From contig NZ_CP165646.1 of NCBI RefSeq assembly GCF_041199995.1, positions 2,046,001 to 2,110,000 of the forward strand: a stretch of DNA of 64,000 nucleotides. The letters are read 5' to 3'. The translations under genes were made by a program, and so were the position numbers. The notes beneath the pieces were generated by a model. It was not told the origin of the DNA and made no database searches. It saw only the letters and a program-made list of their open reading frames with translations. Each line of letters opens with the position of its first letter. Position 1 is the stretch's first letter. Shown here piece by piece: positions 1-10,126 of this stretch. Source of the stretch: Leptotrichia sp. HSP-342 (GTDB taxonomy: Bacteria; Fusobacteriota; Fusobacteriia; Fusobacteriales; Leptotrichiaceae).

Positions 1-26
1 TCCTATTTTACAAAATAAATTTTATG

Positions 27-2819
27 TTACATTTTTTCCAAAACGCTTGCACATCTTGGGCATACATCTGGATGATTGTGGTTATGTCCAACTTCCTCAT
101 CGTATTTCCAGCATCTTTCACATTTTTCTCCAGACGCTTTTTCCACAGCGATGTTAATTCCTTCGATTTCGCTTTCTGCTAAATTATCATTTACAAATTT
201 AACTTGAGATACGATGAATAAGTCAGAAACTTCATTTTCTGTATAATCTTTTATAAATGAATATTCATCATTGGCAATATTTAAAAGAACTCTTGCATCA
301 AGAGAATGTCCTATTAATCCAGTCTGTCTTTCTGCTTCCAGTTTTTTGTTCACTTCTCTTCTTAGACGTGCGATTTTATCCCATTTTTGTGCTAATTCTT
401 TATTTAAGTATTCAGGTCTTGCTTCAATCCATTTTGATAAATGTACACTTTCTTCTTCTTTTAGCGTTTCTGGAATTCTTTCCCAAATTTCATCAGCTGT
501 GAATGACAATACTGGAGAAATTATTCTTACTAGCACTTTCAGAACTTCTGTCAATACAGTCTGTGTGCTTCTTCTTTCAATTGAAGTTGTCCCTTCGCAG
601 TAAAGTCTGTCTTTTACGATGTCCAGATAGAATGAAGACATTTCCATTGAACAGAAATATGTAATTTCCTGGAATAGACTGTAAAATTCGTATTTATCGT
701 AAAATTCTGTTGTTTTAGCCTTTAATTCTTCCAGTTTGTGCATTGCCCACTTGTCAATTTCAAACATATCATTGTAGTCAACTTTATCATTTGCATAATC
801 AAAATCATTTAAGTTACCCATTAAGAATCTTGCTGTATTTCTGATTCTTCTATATGCGTCAGACATTTGCTGTAGTATATTTTCCGAAATTCTTACATCT
901 TCTCTATAGTCTACTGAAGATACCCATAATCTTAAAATATCCGCTCCGTATTTTTCTGTAATATCTTTTGGAAGTATTGTGTTTCCAAGTGATTTAGACA
1001 TTTTTCTTCCTTGACCGTCCATTGTGAATCCGTGAGTCAGGATTCTCTTGTAAGGTGCATCTTTTGTACTTGCGATTGATGTCAATAATGAAGACTGGAA
1101 CCAACCTCTATGCTGATCACTTCCTTCAAGGTACAAGTCTGCTGGTCTTGGCAAGTTTCTTGGCACTAGCACACTTCTATGTGAAACTCCTGAGTCAAAC
1201 CAGACGTCCATTATACTTCTTTCTTTTCTAATATCCACATCTTTCAAGTTATATTTTTCCAAAAGTTCATCTCCGATAATTTCTTTGGCTTCATATTTCC
1301 ACCAAATGTCAGTTCCTTCTTTTTTTACCATTTCAATTACTCTGTCCATAATTTCTGGCTCATAGATAACTTCATCAGTCGCTCTGTTGTAAAACAATGG
1401 TATTGGTACTCCCCATACTCTTTGTCTTGAAATAGTCCAGTCTGGACGAGTTTCTAACATTGAACCAATTCTATTTTTACCCCAAGATGGTACAAATTCC
1501 ACATCGTCTAGTGCTTTTATCGCATTTTCCCTAATATCGCTTTCATCAACACTAATGAACCATTGCTCAGTCGCTCTGAAAATTACAGGTTTCTTACTTC
1601 TCCAGTCATGCGGATACGAGTGAACAAATTTGCTGTGATGCAGTAAATGTCCACTTTCTGTCAAGTCCTGCACAATTACATTGCTTGCTTTTGCATAAAA
1701 CATTCCTTCGTATTTCCCAGCTTCCTTTGTCATATGTCCTCTGTCATCAACTGGCGACAATACTCCAAGTTCGTATTTTCGTGAATAATTGTAATCGTCC
1801 ACCCCATGTCCAGGCGCCGAATGTACCGCTCCAGTCCCTGCATCAGCCGTAACATAATCTCCAAGCATTACTAGCCCTTCTCTATTCAAGAACGGATGTC
1901 TATAATGAGTTTTCTCAAGTTCAGTCCCTTTAAATTCCTTCAATAATTCATAAGAAATTCCAAGCGTATTAAATACAGTTTCAGCCAGTTCTTTTGCTAA
2001 AACTAAATTCCCTTTTTCTGTTTTGTATAATCCGTAGTCAAATTCAGGATGTAAAAATACTCCCAAGTTTGCAGGCAATGTCCAAGGCGTTGTTGTCCAA
2101 ATAAGAATACTTGCCTCTTCCACTCCTAATTTATCCAATAAATCCTGAGTTCCTTCAAATTTCACATAAATTGAATGAGATTCTACATCTTTATACTCAA
2201 TTTCCGCTTCAGCCAAAGCTGTTTCAGTAGTAGGCGACCAGTAAACTGGTTTTAGCCCTTTATAAACATAACCATTTTCGTAAATTTCCTTAAATACTTT
2301 TAACTGTTCCGCTTCATATTCAGGCATTAAAGTAATATAAGGATTATCCCAGTTTCCTAAAATTCCGAGCCTTTTAAATCCTTCTTTTTGTTTTTCTACC
2401 CATTTTAAAGCATATTTTTTACATTCCTGCCTAATTTGCAGTGGAGTCATATTTTTTGCCTTTTCTCCAAGTTCTTCCATTATTTTCCACTCGATAGGAA
2501 GACCATGTGTATCCCATCCTGGAATATATGGTGCATTATAACCTCTTAATCTTTTGTATTTTAAGATAATATCCTTCAATATTTTATTTAATGCATGCCC
2601 AATGTGAATATCTCCATTTGCATATGGAGGCCCATCATGTAACACAAAAAATGGTGCCCCTTCGTTTAATGATTTTTCATAAATTTCAGCTTTTTTCCAG
2701 TCCCTTAATGTTAAAGGTTCTTTTTGTGCCAAATTAGCTTTCATTTTAAAGCTCGTCTTTGGTAAATTTAGCGTTTTTGCATAATCTACCTTGTCTTCCA
2801 CATTATTATTTTCCGACAT
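27..2819 (-). CDS. ileS: Isoleucyl-tRNA synthetase
   Basis: Cytoplasmic class I aminoacyl-tRNA synthetase that charges tRNA-Ile and edits mischarged valine. At 930 residues it has the usual length of a bacterial IleS. The HIGH signature is at residues 72-75 (context [11 protein letters not shown]) and the KMSKS loop is near residue 605 ([10 protein letters not shown]). The C-terminus carries the zinc-binding cysteine set CERCWKY...CPRC (about 897-925) found in bacterial-type enzymes. The start is supported by GGAGG five bases upstream of the ATG. The leader (2820-3000) shows no T-box specifier or antiterminator sequence, so T-box control is not supported. The gene is complete and ends 26 bases inside the window edge. 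Confidence 0.98.
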   Translation of the reverse strand: MSENNNVEDKVDYAKTLNLPKTSFKMKANLAQKEPLTLRDWKKAEIYEKSLNEGAPFFVLHDGPPYANGDIHIGHALNKILKDIILKYKRLRGYNAPYIPGWDTHGLPIEWKIMEELGEKAKNMTPLQIRQECKKYALKWVEKQKEGFKRLGILGNWDNPYITLMPEYEAEQLKVFKEIYENGYVYKGLKPVYWSPTTETALAEAEIEYKDVESHSIYVKFEGTQDLLDKLGVEEASILIWTTTPWTLPANLGVFLHPEFDYGLYKTEKGNLVLAKELAETVFNTLGISYELLKEFKGTELEKTHYRHPFLNREGLVMLGDYVTADAGTGAVHSAPGHGVDDYNYSRKYELGVLSPVDDRGHMTKEAGKYEGMFYAKASNVIVQDLTESGHLLHHSKFVHSYPHDWRSKKPVIFRATEQWFISVDESDIRENAIKALDDVEFVPSWGKNRIGSMLETRPDWTISRQRVWGVPIPLFYNRATDEVIYEPEIMDRVIEMVKKEGTDIWWKYEAKEIIGDELLEKYNLKDVDIRKERSIMDVWFDSGVSHRSVLVPRNLPRPADLYLEGSDQHRGWFQSSLLTSIASTKDAPYKRILTHGFTMDGQGRKMSKSLGNTILPKDITEKYGADILRLWVSSVDYREDVRISENILQQMSDAYRRIRNTARFLMGNLNDFDYANDKVDYNDMFEIDKWAMHKLEELKAKTTEFYDKYEFYSLFQEITYFCSMEMSSFYLDIVKDRLYCEGTTSIERRSTQTVLTEVLKVLVRIISPVLSFTADEIWERIPETLKEEESVHLSKWIEARPEYLNKELAQKWDKIARLRREVNKKLEAERQTGLIGHSLDARVLLNIANDEYSFIKDYTENEVSDLFIVSQVKFVNDNLAESEIEGINIAVEKASGEKCERCWKYDEEVGHNHNHPDVCPRCASVLEKM

Positions 2820-2952
2820 TTTTCCTCCTATATTTTTCTTTTAAATTATTCTCTTTATTTATATTTTTTATTATATCATAATTTTATACATTTTAAAATA
2901 ACTCGCTTTATATATTATTTTTCTCTTAGTTATTATCCTTAAATATACAAAT

Positions 2953-2983
2953 AAGGAGATACCAAATTTTTAGTATTCTCCTT
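2953..2983. terminator. Hairpin terminator between the lactate permease gene and ileS
   Basis: AAGGAGATAC (2953-2962) pairs with GTATTCTCCTT (2973-2983). A T-rich run follows on the plus strand, and a weaker one on the minus strand, where it would end the lactate permease transcript before ileS. The stem is read directly; its function is inferred. Confidence 0.55.
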
Positions 2984-3035
2984 TTTCTTTAATTATTATA
3001 TCTAAATTTTTAAATTTTATTCAAATTTTCAGTTA

Positions 3036-4613
3036 CTAATGTATCATTCCTGCTCCAACAAATGTCAAAATACCTAAAACAAGTCCATACAGTACAGAAT
3101 ATTTAATAGTTTTTCCTAAAAGTTCTCCGTCTTTTCCATTTAATGCTGCAGAAACTGATGTTACAATGGCGATATTTTGTGGTGAAATCATTTTACCACC
3201 TGTAGCTCCAGCGGTATTAGCTGCAATTAACAGTGATTGCAGTGCTGGATTTTGTGATAATCCTTTCGCTACTCCTACTTGAATTCCACCAAATAACAAG
3301 TTAGATGATAAATCACTTCCTGTAACAAATGTTCCAATTGTACCTAAGAATGGTGCAATGAATGGGAATCCTGATCCAGTCAATGTTTTAAGACCATCTG
3401 CAATGCTTGCTGTCATTCCACTGTGCTTCATAACTACTGAAAGTGCTACAATTCCCATGATTACTAACATTTTATCTAATTTATGATAAATTGTATGACC
3501 TAGTACTTCAACCATGTCTTTCACTTTTACTTTTTGAATAAATCCTGCGATAACTGTTGCTGCAAATAAAGGCGCGGCTGGTGCCAAAATCCATTTAAAC
3601 GCAACTCCAGCTTCTTTTGCGCTTTTTGCATCTCTAAACCAAGTTGCCCAATGCCCAAACGAAAAATCAATTGTTGAAATTGTATGGTCGTGTAAAGGTT
3701 CATTTATAACTTTAACAACCGGACTTGTCCCTACGATTAAAACTACCATTAAAATATAGGGAAGCCAAGCTAAAATTGCATCTTTAGTAGAAACTGCCAC
3801 AGTTTCAAATCCTTCTTCCGCCTTAACAAACATTTTTGTCGCTATAATCATTAAAATCATTGCTATTAAACTTGAAATAATTGTAGGAAGTTCAGCTCCA
3901 GTCGTCATAGCTATTAACGGTTGTATCATGTATCCAACAATTGATGCGATAACTACTGGTAAAATTCCTTTTCCAAAAGCTGGATTTTTTCCACCATCTA
4001 TTTCTTTATTTGCAAAAACTACTAAAACAAAAGGAATAATACAAGTTAATATTAACAATAGCAATGATGTGAATAACGCTGTCTGTTGAGGATTTAATCC
4101 AAAGTTTGAAATCATTGTTGTAACTGGAAGTCCTACTGTTCCAAATGCTGTCGGTGTCGAATTTGCAATTAAACAAATCATTGCCGCTGTCATAGGAGAA
4201 AATCCTAAAGAAATCATAATTGCCGCTGGAATTGCAACCGCTGTCCCATATCCTGCAATACCTTCTATAAATCCACCAAATCCCCAGGCAAGTATTAAAG
4301 CTTGTGCACGTCTATCTGATGTAATGTTTCCTAACATTGTTTTAATGATTTCAATTTTACCATTTTTTACTGATAAGTCATAAGCAAAAATAGCTGCTAT
4401 TATTACAAATCCAATTGGCATCCAAGCCACTGCGAATCCCTCAAAAAGTGAAGCAATAATCCCTTGAACTGGAATTCGCCAACTTGACATGACAAAATTC
4501 AAAATAATTGCTACAATCAAACTCGCATAAGTACTAAACAACGCAGATTTTTTTAAAACTGCTAACAAAATTAAAAATAAAATTATTGGTATTAAACCTA
4601 CTAAAAATTCCAT
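3036..4613 (-). CDS. lldP: L-lactate permease family transporter
   Basis: Integral inner-membrane transporter of the lactate permease (LctP/LldP) family, which moves lactate or glycolate with protons. The 525 residues are almost entirely hydrophobic helices, with the family's glycine- and asparagine-rich stretches such as GFGGFIEGIAGYGTAVA (about 111-127) and the C-terminal block AANTAGATGGKMISPQNIA. Length fits the family (about 520-560). It stands alone, with a hairpin downstream and no lactate dehydrogenase genes beside it, so it could serve lactate export or uptake. Substrate preference cannot be read from the sequence. Confidence 0.93.
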   Translation of the reverse strand: MEFLVGLIPIILFLILLAVLKKSALFSTYASLIVAIILNFVMSSWRIPVQGIIASLFEGFAVAWMPIGFVIIAAIFAYDLSVKNGKIEIIKTMLGNITSDRRAQALILAWGFGGFIEGIAGYGTAVAIPAAIMISLGFSPMTAAMICLIANSTPTAFGTVGLPVTTMISNFGLNPQQTALFTSLLLLILTCIIPFVLVVFANKEIDGGKNPAFGKGILPVVIASIVGYMIQPLIAMTTGAELPTIISSLIAMILMIIATKMFVKAEEGFETVAVSTKDAILAWLPYILMVVLIVGTSPVVKVINEPLHDHTISTIDFSFGHWATWFRDAKSAKEAGVAFKWILAPAAPLFAATVIAGFIQKVKVKDMVEVLGHTIYHKLDKMLVIMGIVALSVVMKHSGMTASIADGLKTLTGSGFPFIAPFLGTIGTFVTGSDLSSNLLFGGIQVGVAKGLSQNPALQSLLIAANTAGATGGKMISPQNIAIVTSVSAALNGKDGELLGKTIKYSVLYGLVLGILTFVGAGMIH

Positions 4614-4796
4614 TTTTTCTAAACCTTCTTTCTATAATTTTGTTAAAATAATTAACATTTTATACTATATCTTATCAAATTTTTTTAAAAAGTACAAATT
4701 TTTTTCTAAATTAAATTTTAGCCTATTCCAAAACTAAACAAATAAAATTAAACAATTCTAAATTTGAGCAAATTAAATCTAATTTTCAAACTCTAT

Positions 4797-6962
4797 TTAA
4801 AGCCCTTTTCTTGTAAGTCCAACTCTTCCTCTTTCCTTATCCAGCGACAATATTTTAACTTTTATAATTTGTCCCACAGAAAGTTCCTTTGTAGCGTCTG
4901 AAACAAATTTTTCTGCTATTTCAGAAATATGAATCAAAGCATCATTTTTTAACCCTATATCAACAAATGCCCCAAATTTTGCCACATTTCTTACAGTCCC
5001 TTCCAGAACCATCCCTTCTGTCAAGTCATCCATGTTCAAAATATCCGAACGTAAAAGCGGTTTTTCAAATTCATCACGGGGATCACGTCTGTCCTTTAAC
5101 AGCGCCTCGTATACATCCTTTGCCGTTTCTCTTCCAAAATCATTTTCCTTAATAATTTTTTCCAAATCTATTTTCTGCAATTTTTGTCTTACAACATCCA
5201 AATCTTCTTTTAAGTCCTCAACTTTACAGCCAGCTTCCTTCAAGATAATTTCTGCAATATGATATGATTCTGGATGGATAATCGTATTATCAAGCGGATT
5301 TTCACTATCAGGCACAACAACAAATCCTGCCATCTGCTCAAATGCCTTATCTCCCAAACCTTTTACCTTTTTAAGCTGTTTTCTGTCTTTAAAATCACCA
5401 TTTTCATGTCTATAGTCCACAAGATTTTTTGCCACATTCTTCTTGATTCCAGAAACAAAACTTAATAATGCCCACGAAGCTGTATTAATATTTACTCCTA
5501 CGTTATTTACCACATGCTCAATTGTTTGTTCCAAAGTTTCATTTAGCTTTTTCTGATTTACATCATGCTGATACATTCCCACTCCAATTGATTTTGGATC
5601 AATTTTTACAAGTTCTGCCATCGGATCCTGAATCCTTCTCGCAATAGAAATCGCACCTCTTGCCGTAACATCCAAATCAGGAAACTCCTCAATAGCAATT
5701 TTGGAAGCAGAATAAATTGAAGCCCCAGCCTCATTTGCAATCAGATACGAAACCTTTTTCTTAGCCTCCTTTATCACATCCGCAACAAATGCCTCTGTTT
5801 CCCTCGAAGCTGTTCCATTTCCAATTGCAATAATATCAATGTCATATTTTGCGATATAGTCCAATATTTTTTTCTTTGCAGTCGCAAGCTGTCTTTCATT
5901 ATGCACTCCATCTACAAGGAAAAGTACATCATTTGTTTCATAAAATCCGTCTTTATTAATAATTACCATCTTGCAGCCTGTTCTATATCCTGGATCCAGT
6001 CCCATAAGCGTTTTTTTCGATAAAGGCGGTTGTAACAGCAGTTTTTCGAGATTTTCAGAAAAAATATTGATTGCTTCTTCTTCTGCTTTTTCTGTATAAA
6101 TATTTCTCACTTCATTCTTTATGGATGGATAAGCCAGTCTGTCCATCGAATCTTTTATAACTTCCTTAAAAAATTCAGTCAAATTTTTATTTTCAAAAGT
6201 ATTCAGAATAAAGTTTGTTATAACTTCTTCTGTTTTTTCGTCAATATCAATGTCGACTTTCAATATTTTTTCCTTTTCTCCACGATTTAACGCAAGAATC
6301 CTATTTGAAGCACTTCTACCAATCTGCTCCGAATATTCATAATAATCTTGATAAACACCTTTTTCATCATTTTCTTTATTTTTCTCAATAACTTTAGAAG
6401 TCAAAATCCCAAATTTTGCAATTCTATCCCTTAAAAACTCTCTGATTTTAATATTTTCCGAAATATCCTGAGCAATTATCAAATGTACTCCTTCAATTGC
6501 AGCCTTAACATCCGCCACTTCTTCCGTAACATATTTCTTGGCTTCTTTTTCCAGCTGCTCCATTGTAGTCCCTTTGGCTAATGCAAACTCTGAAAGAGGC
6601 TCCAACCCTTGATCTTTTGCAATATCCGCCTTTGTTTTTTTCTTTTTCTTATAAGGCAGGTACAGATCTTCCACTTCCTGCAGTTTCATCGCATTTACAA
6701 TGCTTTTATGCAATTCCTCAGTCAGTTTCCCCTGCTCCTCAATCAGCCTTATAACTTCCTCTTTTCTCTTTTCTAAATTTCTATAATACGCAATTTTCTC
6801 AATTACATCCCTAATCTGCTCCTCATCCAGATTTCCTGTAACTTCCTTCCGATACCTAGCAATAAACGGCACAGTTGCCCCTTCATCAAAAAGTTTTATC
6901 GTATTTTCCACTTGCGGCACTTTAAAATTTAGTTCTTTTGCCACACTAGTTACAATATCCAA
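4797..6962 (-). CDS. tex: Tex-family RNA-binding transcriptional accessory protein
   Basis: Conserved nucleic-acid-binding protein linked to transcription and RNA handling. The 721 residues show the normal Tex order: an N-terminal helical domain with the pattern GATVPFIARYRKEVTG (about 28-43), a YqgF-like RNase H fold near 323 (MGLDPGYRTGCK), helix-hairpin-helix repeats in the 500s (KKVKGLGDKAFEQMAGF), and a C-terminal S1 RNA-binding domain (about 645-720, GTVRNVAKFGAFVDIGL). Start is the ATG at 6962; the upstream base pattern AAAGACATTGG is a modest ribosome site. It is monocistronic and divergent from the secreted family that begins at 7221. Confidence 0.96.
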   Translation of the reverse strand: MDIVTSVAKELNFKVPQVENTIKLFDEGATVPFIARYRKEVTGNLDEEQIRDVIEKIAYYRNLEKRKEEVIRLIEEQGKLTEELHKSIVNAMKLQEVEDLYLPYKKKKKTKADIAKDQGLEPLSEFALAKGTTMEQLEKEAKKYVTEEVADVKAAIEGVHLIIAQDISENIKIREFLRDRIAKFGILTSKVIEKNKENDEKGVYQDYYEYSEQIGRSASNRILALNRGEKEKILKVDIDIDEKTEEVITNFILNTFENKNLTEFFKEVIKDSMDRLAYPSIKNEVRNIYTEKAEEEAINIFSENLEKLLLQPPLSKKTLMGLDPGYRTGCKMVIINKDGFYETNDVLFLVDGVHNERQLATAKKKILDYIAKYDIDIIAIGNGTASRETEAFVADVIKEAKKKVSYLIANEAGASIYSASKIAIEEFPDLDVTARGAISIARRIQDPMAELVKIDPKSIGVGMYQHDVNQKKLNETLEQTIEHVVNNVGVNINTASWALLSFVSGIKKNVAKNLVDYRHENGDFKDRKQLKKVKGLGDKAFEQMAGFVVVPDSENPLDNTIIHPESYHIAEIILKEAGCKVEDLKEDLDVVRQKLQKIDLEKIIKENDFGRETAKDVYEALLKDRRDPRDEFEKPLLRSDILNMDDLTEGMVLEGTVRNVAKFGAFVDIGLKNDALIHISEIAEKFVSDATKELSVGQIIKVKILSLDKERGRVGLTRKGL

Positions 6963-7125
6963 TGTCTTTCCTCCATTTATAGTTTGATTTTTTTATTTAA
7001 ATTTACTAACATCTATTTTAACATAATTTATAAAAAATAACCAGTTGAATAATTTTACAAATTAAAAAGCAAGTTTATATTTTGTATAAGACTCTTTTTT
7101 TATCTAAAAAATTTAAAAATATGTA

Positions 7126-7154
7126 TTGACTTACGGTAAATTATATTATATAAT
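7126..7154 (+). promoter_or_regulatory. Sigma-70-type promoter of the first tandem secreted gene
   Basis: TTGACT (7126-7131) and TATAAT (7149-7154) are separated by exactly 17 bases, about 65 bases before the start codon. The equivalent promoter sits before each of the other two copies (7900 and 8708). Confidence 0.8.
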
Positions 7155-7220
7155 TATTTTGATTAAAAAACAGTATAAAAAATTGTTTTTCTAAAAAATA
7201 AATAAAAAGGAGAATTTACC

Positions 7221-7691
7221 ATGAAGAAAAATTTAAAAAAATTATGTCTGCTAATGGGAATATTAGCAATGGGAGCAGCAGCTTATGCAAATGGAAGTGT
7301 TGTTGCTGAAAATAATACGCAAAGCATTCAGCAAGACGAAGAATTTCCAGGTGGATTAGCAAAAGGAATAGATCAGAAATTTTCTACAGATGGAAAATTA
7401 CACGAAGAAAAATTTTTGAATAAGTTATTTAATTATACAGATACATCAGACAATTTCAAAATTCAAAAAGATAGTAAAGGATACTTTTTAATACAATATA
7501 TCGATGAATCAGAAGAAAAAGATGGTTCTGGACCAACAAAAGAGGAAAAAGTTAGACTAAAATTAGTAAAAAATGTTTTTCTGACAGAAGTAGATGGTGA
7601 TGGTTTAACTTATGCTTATGATACAAAACTTAAAAAGGTAGTACTTATAAATCCAGCCAACAACTATAGAATAATGTTCATAGTTGATTAA
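7221..7691 (+). CDS. Small secreted protein, tandem family copy 1
   Basis: Unrecognised family. The 156 residues begin with a Sec signal peptide (KKNLKKLCLLMGILAMGAA, likely cut after AYA at about 23). The mature part has a Gln/Glu-rich linker and a compact domain with conserved blocks GGLAKG, TDGKLHEEKFLN, FKIQKDSKGYF and AYDTKLKKVV.INP. The gene has a near-consensus promoter, an AAGGAG site and a downstream hairpin terminator, so it is a complete transcription unit. Copies 2 and 3 follow directly. Predicted location is periplasmic or surface; no catalytic motif is visible and no function is proposed. Confidence 0.85.
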   Translation: MKKNLKKLCLLMGILAMGAAAYANGSVVAENNTQSIQQDEEFPGGLAKGIDQKFSTDGKLHEEKFLNKLFNYTDTSDNFKIQKDSKGYFLIQYIDESEEKDGSGPTKEEKVRLKLVKNVFLTEVDGDGLTYAYDTKLKKVVLINPANNYRIMFIVD

Positions 7692-7748
7692 AAATCTGAT
7701 TTTGAGATTTTATTCAGAACTTTATAACTTATATTTATTAAAAATAGT

Positions 7749-7807
7749 GAGAAAATTAATCTTTTCGCAAATTTATTTGTCTATTGCGGTTAGTTTTCTC
7801 TTTTTTT
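7749..7807 (+). terminator. Terminator after tandem copy 1
   Basis: GAGAAAATTAA pairs with TTAGTTTTCTC, enclosing an inner CGCAA/TTGCG stem, and is followed by a run of seven T. The same GAGAAAATTAA/TTAGTTTTCTC hairpin recurs after copy 2, so the terminator was duplicated along with the gene. Confidence 0.8.
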
Positions 7808-7899
7808 ATTCCTTTGATTATCTATAAATTTTAGAGTTATTTAAAATATATTTTTAACAGTATGAATTTTACCGTTATTAAAAATGATGAAAAAATTAC

Positions 7900-7927
7900 T
7901 TGACATTTCAAAAAAATGATATATAAT
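7900..7927 (+). promoter_or_regulatory. Promoter of tandem copy 2
   Basis: Perfect TTGACA (7900-7905) and TATAAT (7922-7927) with a 16-base spacer, followed by AAAAGGAGAATTTATC before the ATG at 7993. Confidence 0.8.
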
Positions 7928-7992
7928 TATATTGTAATAAAACAGAAACTTATTTACTTGAAAAAACAAAAAAATAAAAAGGAGAATTTATC

Positions 7993-8514
7993 ATGAAAAA
8001 GAATTTAAAAAAATTATGCGTTCTAATGGCAATGTTGGCAATAAGTGCTGTATCTTATGCAAATGAAAGTGTTATTGCTGAAAATAATACACAAAGCATT
8101 CAGCAAGACGAAGAATCTCTAGGCGGATTAGCAAAAGGATTCGATCAGCAATTTACTACAGATGGAAAATTGCATCCAGAAAAGCTTTTGAACAAGAGAT
8201 TTGGCTATCCAGATTCATCAGACGGTTTTAAAATTCAGAAAGACAGCAAGGGATATTTTTTAATACACTATGTTACTGAAGGTCTCTATTCTGACAATTT
8301 CAATACTCAGAAAGACTACAAATATTCTGATAAACCTGACGGTAAAACGATAGTAAAAGAGGAAAAAATCAGATTAAAATTGGAAAAGAATGTATTTCTT
8401 AGAGCCCTTGGCGATAATAATAATGATTACGCCTATGCCTACGATACAAAACTAAAAAAAGTGGTAATTATAAATCCATACAACAATTATAAAATAGTAT
8501 ATCCTGTTAATTAA
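7993..8514 (+). CDS. Small secreted protein, tandem family copy 2
   Basis: Paralogue of the protein at 7221. It is 173 residues long with nearly the same signal peptide and the same blocks (GGLAKG, TDGKLHPEKLLN, FKIQKDSKGYFL, AYDTKLKKVVIINP). The extra length is an insertion of about 17 residues after the KGYFLIHY strand that looks like a duplicated SDNFNTQKDYKYSDKPDG segment. It has its own consensus promoter and its own terminator. Predicted to be exported; the function is unknown. The family appears to be expanding by local tandem duplication. Confidence 0.85.
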   Translation: MKKNLKKLCVLMAMLAISAVSYANESVIAENNTQSIQQDEESLGGLAKGFDQQFTTDGKLHPEKLLNKRFGYPDSSDGFKIQKDSKGYFLIHYVTEGLYSDNFNTQKDYKYSDKPDGKTIVKEEKIRLKLEKNVFLRALGDNNNDYAYAYDTKLKKVVIINPYNNYKIVYPVN

Positions 8515-8556
8515 TTACAATTTAACTTTTTTGAATTTTTCAATTTTAAAAATAAC

Positions 8557-8616
8557 GAGAAAATTAACTTTAGTAAACAAATTTACACCTAAATTACAGT
8601 TAGTTTTCTCTTTTTT
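8557..8616 (+). terminator. Terminator after tandem copy 2
   Basis: GAGAAAATTAACT (8557 onward) pairs with AGTTAGTTTTCTC ending at 8610, followed by six T. It is homologous to the hairpin at 7749. Confidence 0.8.
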
Positions 8617-8707
8617 ATTGTGTTAATTATCCATAAATTTTAGAATTATTCAAAACATATTTTCAACATCATATATTTTACTGTTAATAAAAATATTAAA
8701 AACATAG

Positions 8708-8736
8708 TTGACATCCTGAAAAAAATATTATATAAT
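8708..8736 (+). promoter_or_regulatory. Promoter of tandem copy 3
   Basis: TTGACA (8708-8713), a 17-base spacer and TATAAT (8731-8736), about 60 bases before the ATG at 8798. It is intact although the gene it drives is interrupted by a stop. Confidence 0.8.
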
Positions 8737-8797
8737 TATATCAAAATTAAACGGAAATCAATTTACTTTAAAAAAGTTAGTTTTGGAGGAATTATAT

Positions 8798-9343
8798 ATG
8801 AAAAAAATATTTCTACTTATAGCAATAATAGTCATTGGTCTACTGTCTTGCGGAAAGGACGAAACATCAAGCACTGAAACCTCTGTTTCTCAAAGCAATA
8901 CATCAAACAGCCCTCAGTAATCACAGGAAAATAATAACAGCAAAATTTCAAATTCTGCTGATTTCCCTGATGAAAGTAATGAAGAGTATCCAGGAGGAAT
9001 GGCAAAAGGAGAAAATGAGCAATTTACAACAGATGGAAACTTGCATGAAGAACAGTTTTTAAATAAAACATTTAGTTATACAGATACAGCAGATTCTTTT
9101 AAAATACAAAAAGACAGCAAAGGATATTTTTTAACAAAATATATTGACGAATCAGCTCAAGAAGGAAAAGAAGTACCTGTAAAAGAAGAAACAGTAAGAT
9201 TAAAACTAACAAATGGCACATTTCTTGTAGAAGATGTTAGTAAAGACGACGGAAATTTAGCTTATGCTTATGATACAAAATTGAAAAAAGTCGTATTTAT
9301 AAATCCATATAATAAATTCAAAATAATGCTTATAGCTAACTAA
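8798..9343 (+). pseudogene. Tandem family copy 3: lipoprotein version interrupted by an in-frame TAA
   Basis: Reading from ATG 8798 (TTGGAGGAATTATAT site upstream) gives a lipoprotein signal peptide with lipobox GLLSC (Cys about residue 18) and a Ser/Thr/Asn linker, then a TAA stop at 8918-8920 after 40 codons. The same frame stays open beyond it to 9343 and encodes the whole family domain (GGMAKGENEQFTTDG, FKIQKDSKGYFL, AYDTKLKKVVFINP). No frameshift is needed: one base change, such as CAA or GAA to TAA, explains it. An internal ATG at 8999 could only yield a 114-residue product without a signal peptide. It is either a recent pseudogene or a sequencing error. Confidence 0.75.
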
Positions 9344-9392
9344 ATTAGTATTCTCCCAATATATTTTTTTTAAAAACTTAATTTTTAAAAAT

Positions 9393-9421
9393 TTGACAAA
9401 ACAAAAATAATATCTTATAAT
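9393..9421 (+). promoter_or_regulatory. Promoter of the free SGNH hydrolase gene
   Basis: TTGACA (9393-9398) and TATAAT (9416-9421) with a 17-base spacer, 66 bases upstream of the ATG at 9488. Confidence 0.75.
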
Positions 9422-9487
9422 AATATGTTTAAAAGATTTTTTGATAAAAAATTTTTAGGTATAAAAATAAAAAGGGAGAAAAAGATT

Positions 9488-10108
9488 ATGAAAAAATTTT
9501 TATTTGTTTTAGTAATATTAGTTTTTGGCTCTGGAATTATCATTGCCAAAGAGGTGTTTAGCGGAAAAGTGCCTGAAGATATTGTTTTTGTAGGGGATTC
9601 TATAATGAACAGCAGCAAGCAGTACATCGGTCCTAATTTTAAAAATCCGTATTTTGATACAAAAATATCACGTCAATTTTCAACACTTCCAGGAATTGTG
9701 ACAAAATTAGTTGAAGACAACAAGTTAAAGACTGTATTAGTTGTTCATCTTGGAACAAATGGAAAATTTACAGACAAGGACTTTGATTATGTCATGGAAA
9801 TGGCAAATGGAAAAGATGTATTCTTTATGAATACTGCTCACAAAGATCCGTGGGAACAAGAAGTAAACAGAAAACTTAAAGAAAAAGTAGCTCAGTATCC
9901 AAATGCTTATTTAATAGACTGGTATTCTTATGCAAAAGGTAAAAATCAGTATTTCTACAAAGATAGAACTCATCTGAATGATAAAGGGCAAAGATACTAT
10001 GCAGACTTCTTGACTAACGAAATTAAAAAACACTATCTTGGAGAAAATGATAAAACTAACACTCCAAAAGATAATTCCTCAAGTACACAAAACACAGACA
10101 TAAAATAA
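9488..10108 (+). CDS. Exported SGNH-fold hydrolase/acyltransferase domain protein
   Basis: Probable periplasmic SGNH/GDSL esterase or acyl-transfer partner of 206 residues. After a signal anchor (KKFLFVLVILVFGSG) come block I VFVGDSIMNSS (Ser nucleophile in GDS), the HLGTNGK Asn block, and the DRTHLN block with the catalytic Asp-x-x-His. This domain is clearly homologous to the C-terminal domain of the acyltransferase at 10368 (shared DWYSY.KGK..YFYKD.TH). I chose ATG 9488 because GGGAG precedes it; an upstream ATG at 9425 would overlap the promoter and add a charged stretch before the signal. The C-terminal tail is Asn/Ser/Thr-rich. The context suggests cell-wall or glycan O-acetylation. Confidence 0.82.
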   Translation: MKKFLFVLVILVFGSGIIIAKEVFSGKVPEDIVFVGDSIMNSSKQYIGPNFKNPYFDTKISRQFSTLPGIVTKLVEDNKLKTVLVVHLGTNGKFTDKDFDYVMEMANGKDVFFMNTAHKDPWEQEVNRKLKEKVAQYPNAYLIDWYSYAKGKNQYFYKDRTHLNDKGQRYYADFLTNEIKKHYLGENDKTNTPKDNSSSTQNTDIK

Positions 10109-10126
10109 ACAAAACAATAATTTCAT

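Noticed and set aside
257..603. Plus-strand open frames inside ileS
   Set aside because: They are antisense to a clearly conserved synthetase, have no ribosome site and encode hydrophobic low-complexity sequence; similar shadow frames occur opposite tex, lptD, rnj and mrdA and were left out.
2820..3035. T-box riboswitch before ileS
   Set aside because: The leader lacks a specifier loop and the conserved antiterminator sequence; only a simple terminator hairpin of the upstream gene is present.
9425..9487. Longer start for the free SGNH protein
   Set aside because: It would place a charged segment before the signal peptide and lies directly after the -10 box; ATG 9488 has a proper GGGAG site.
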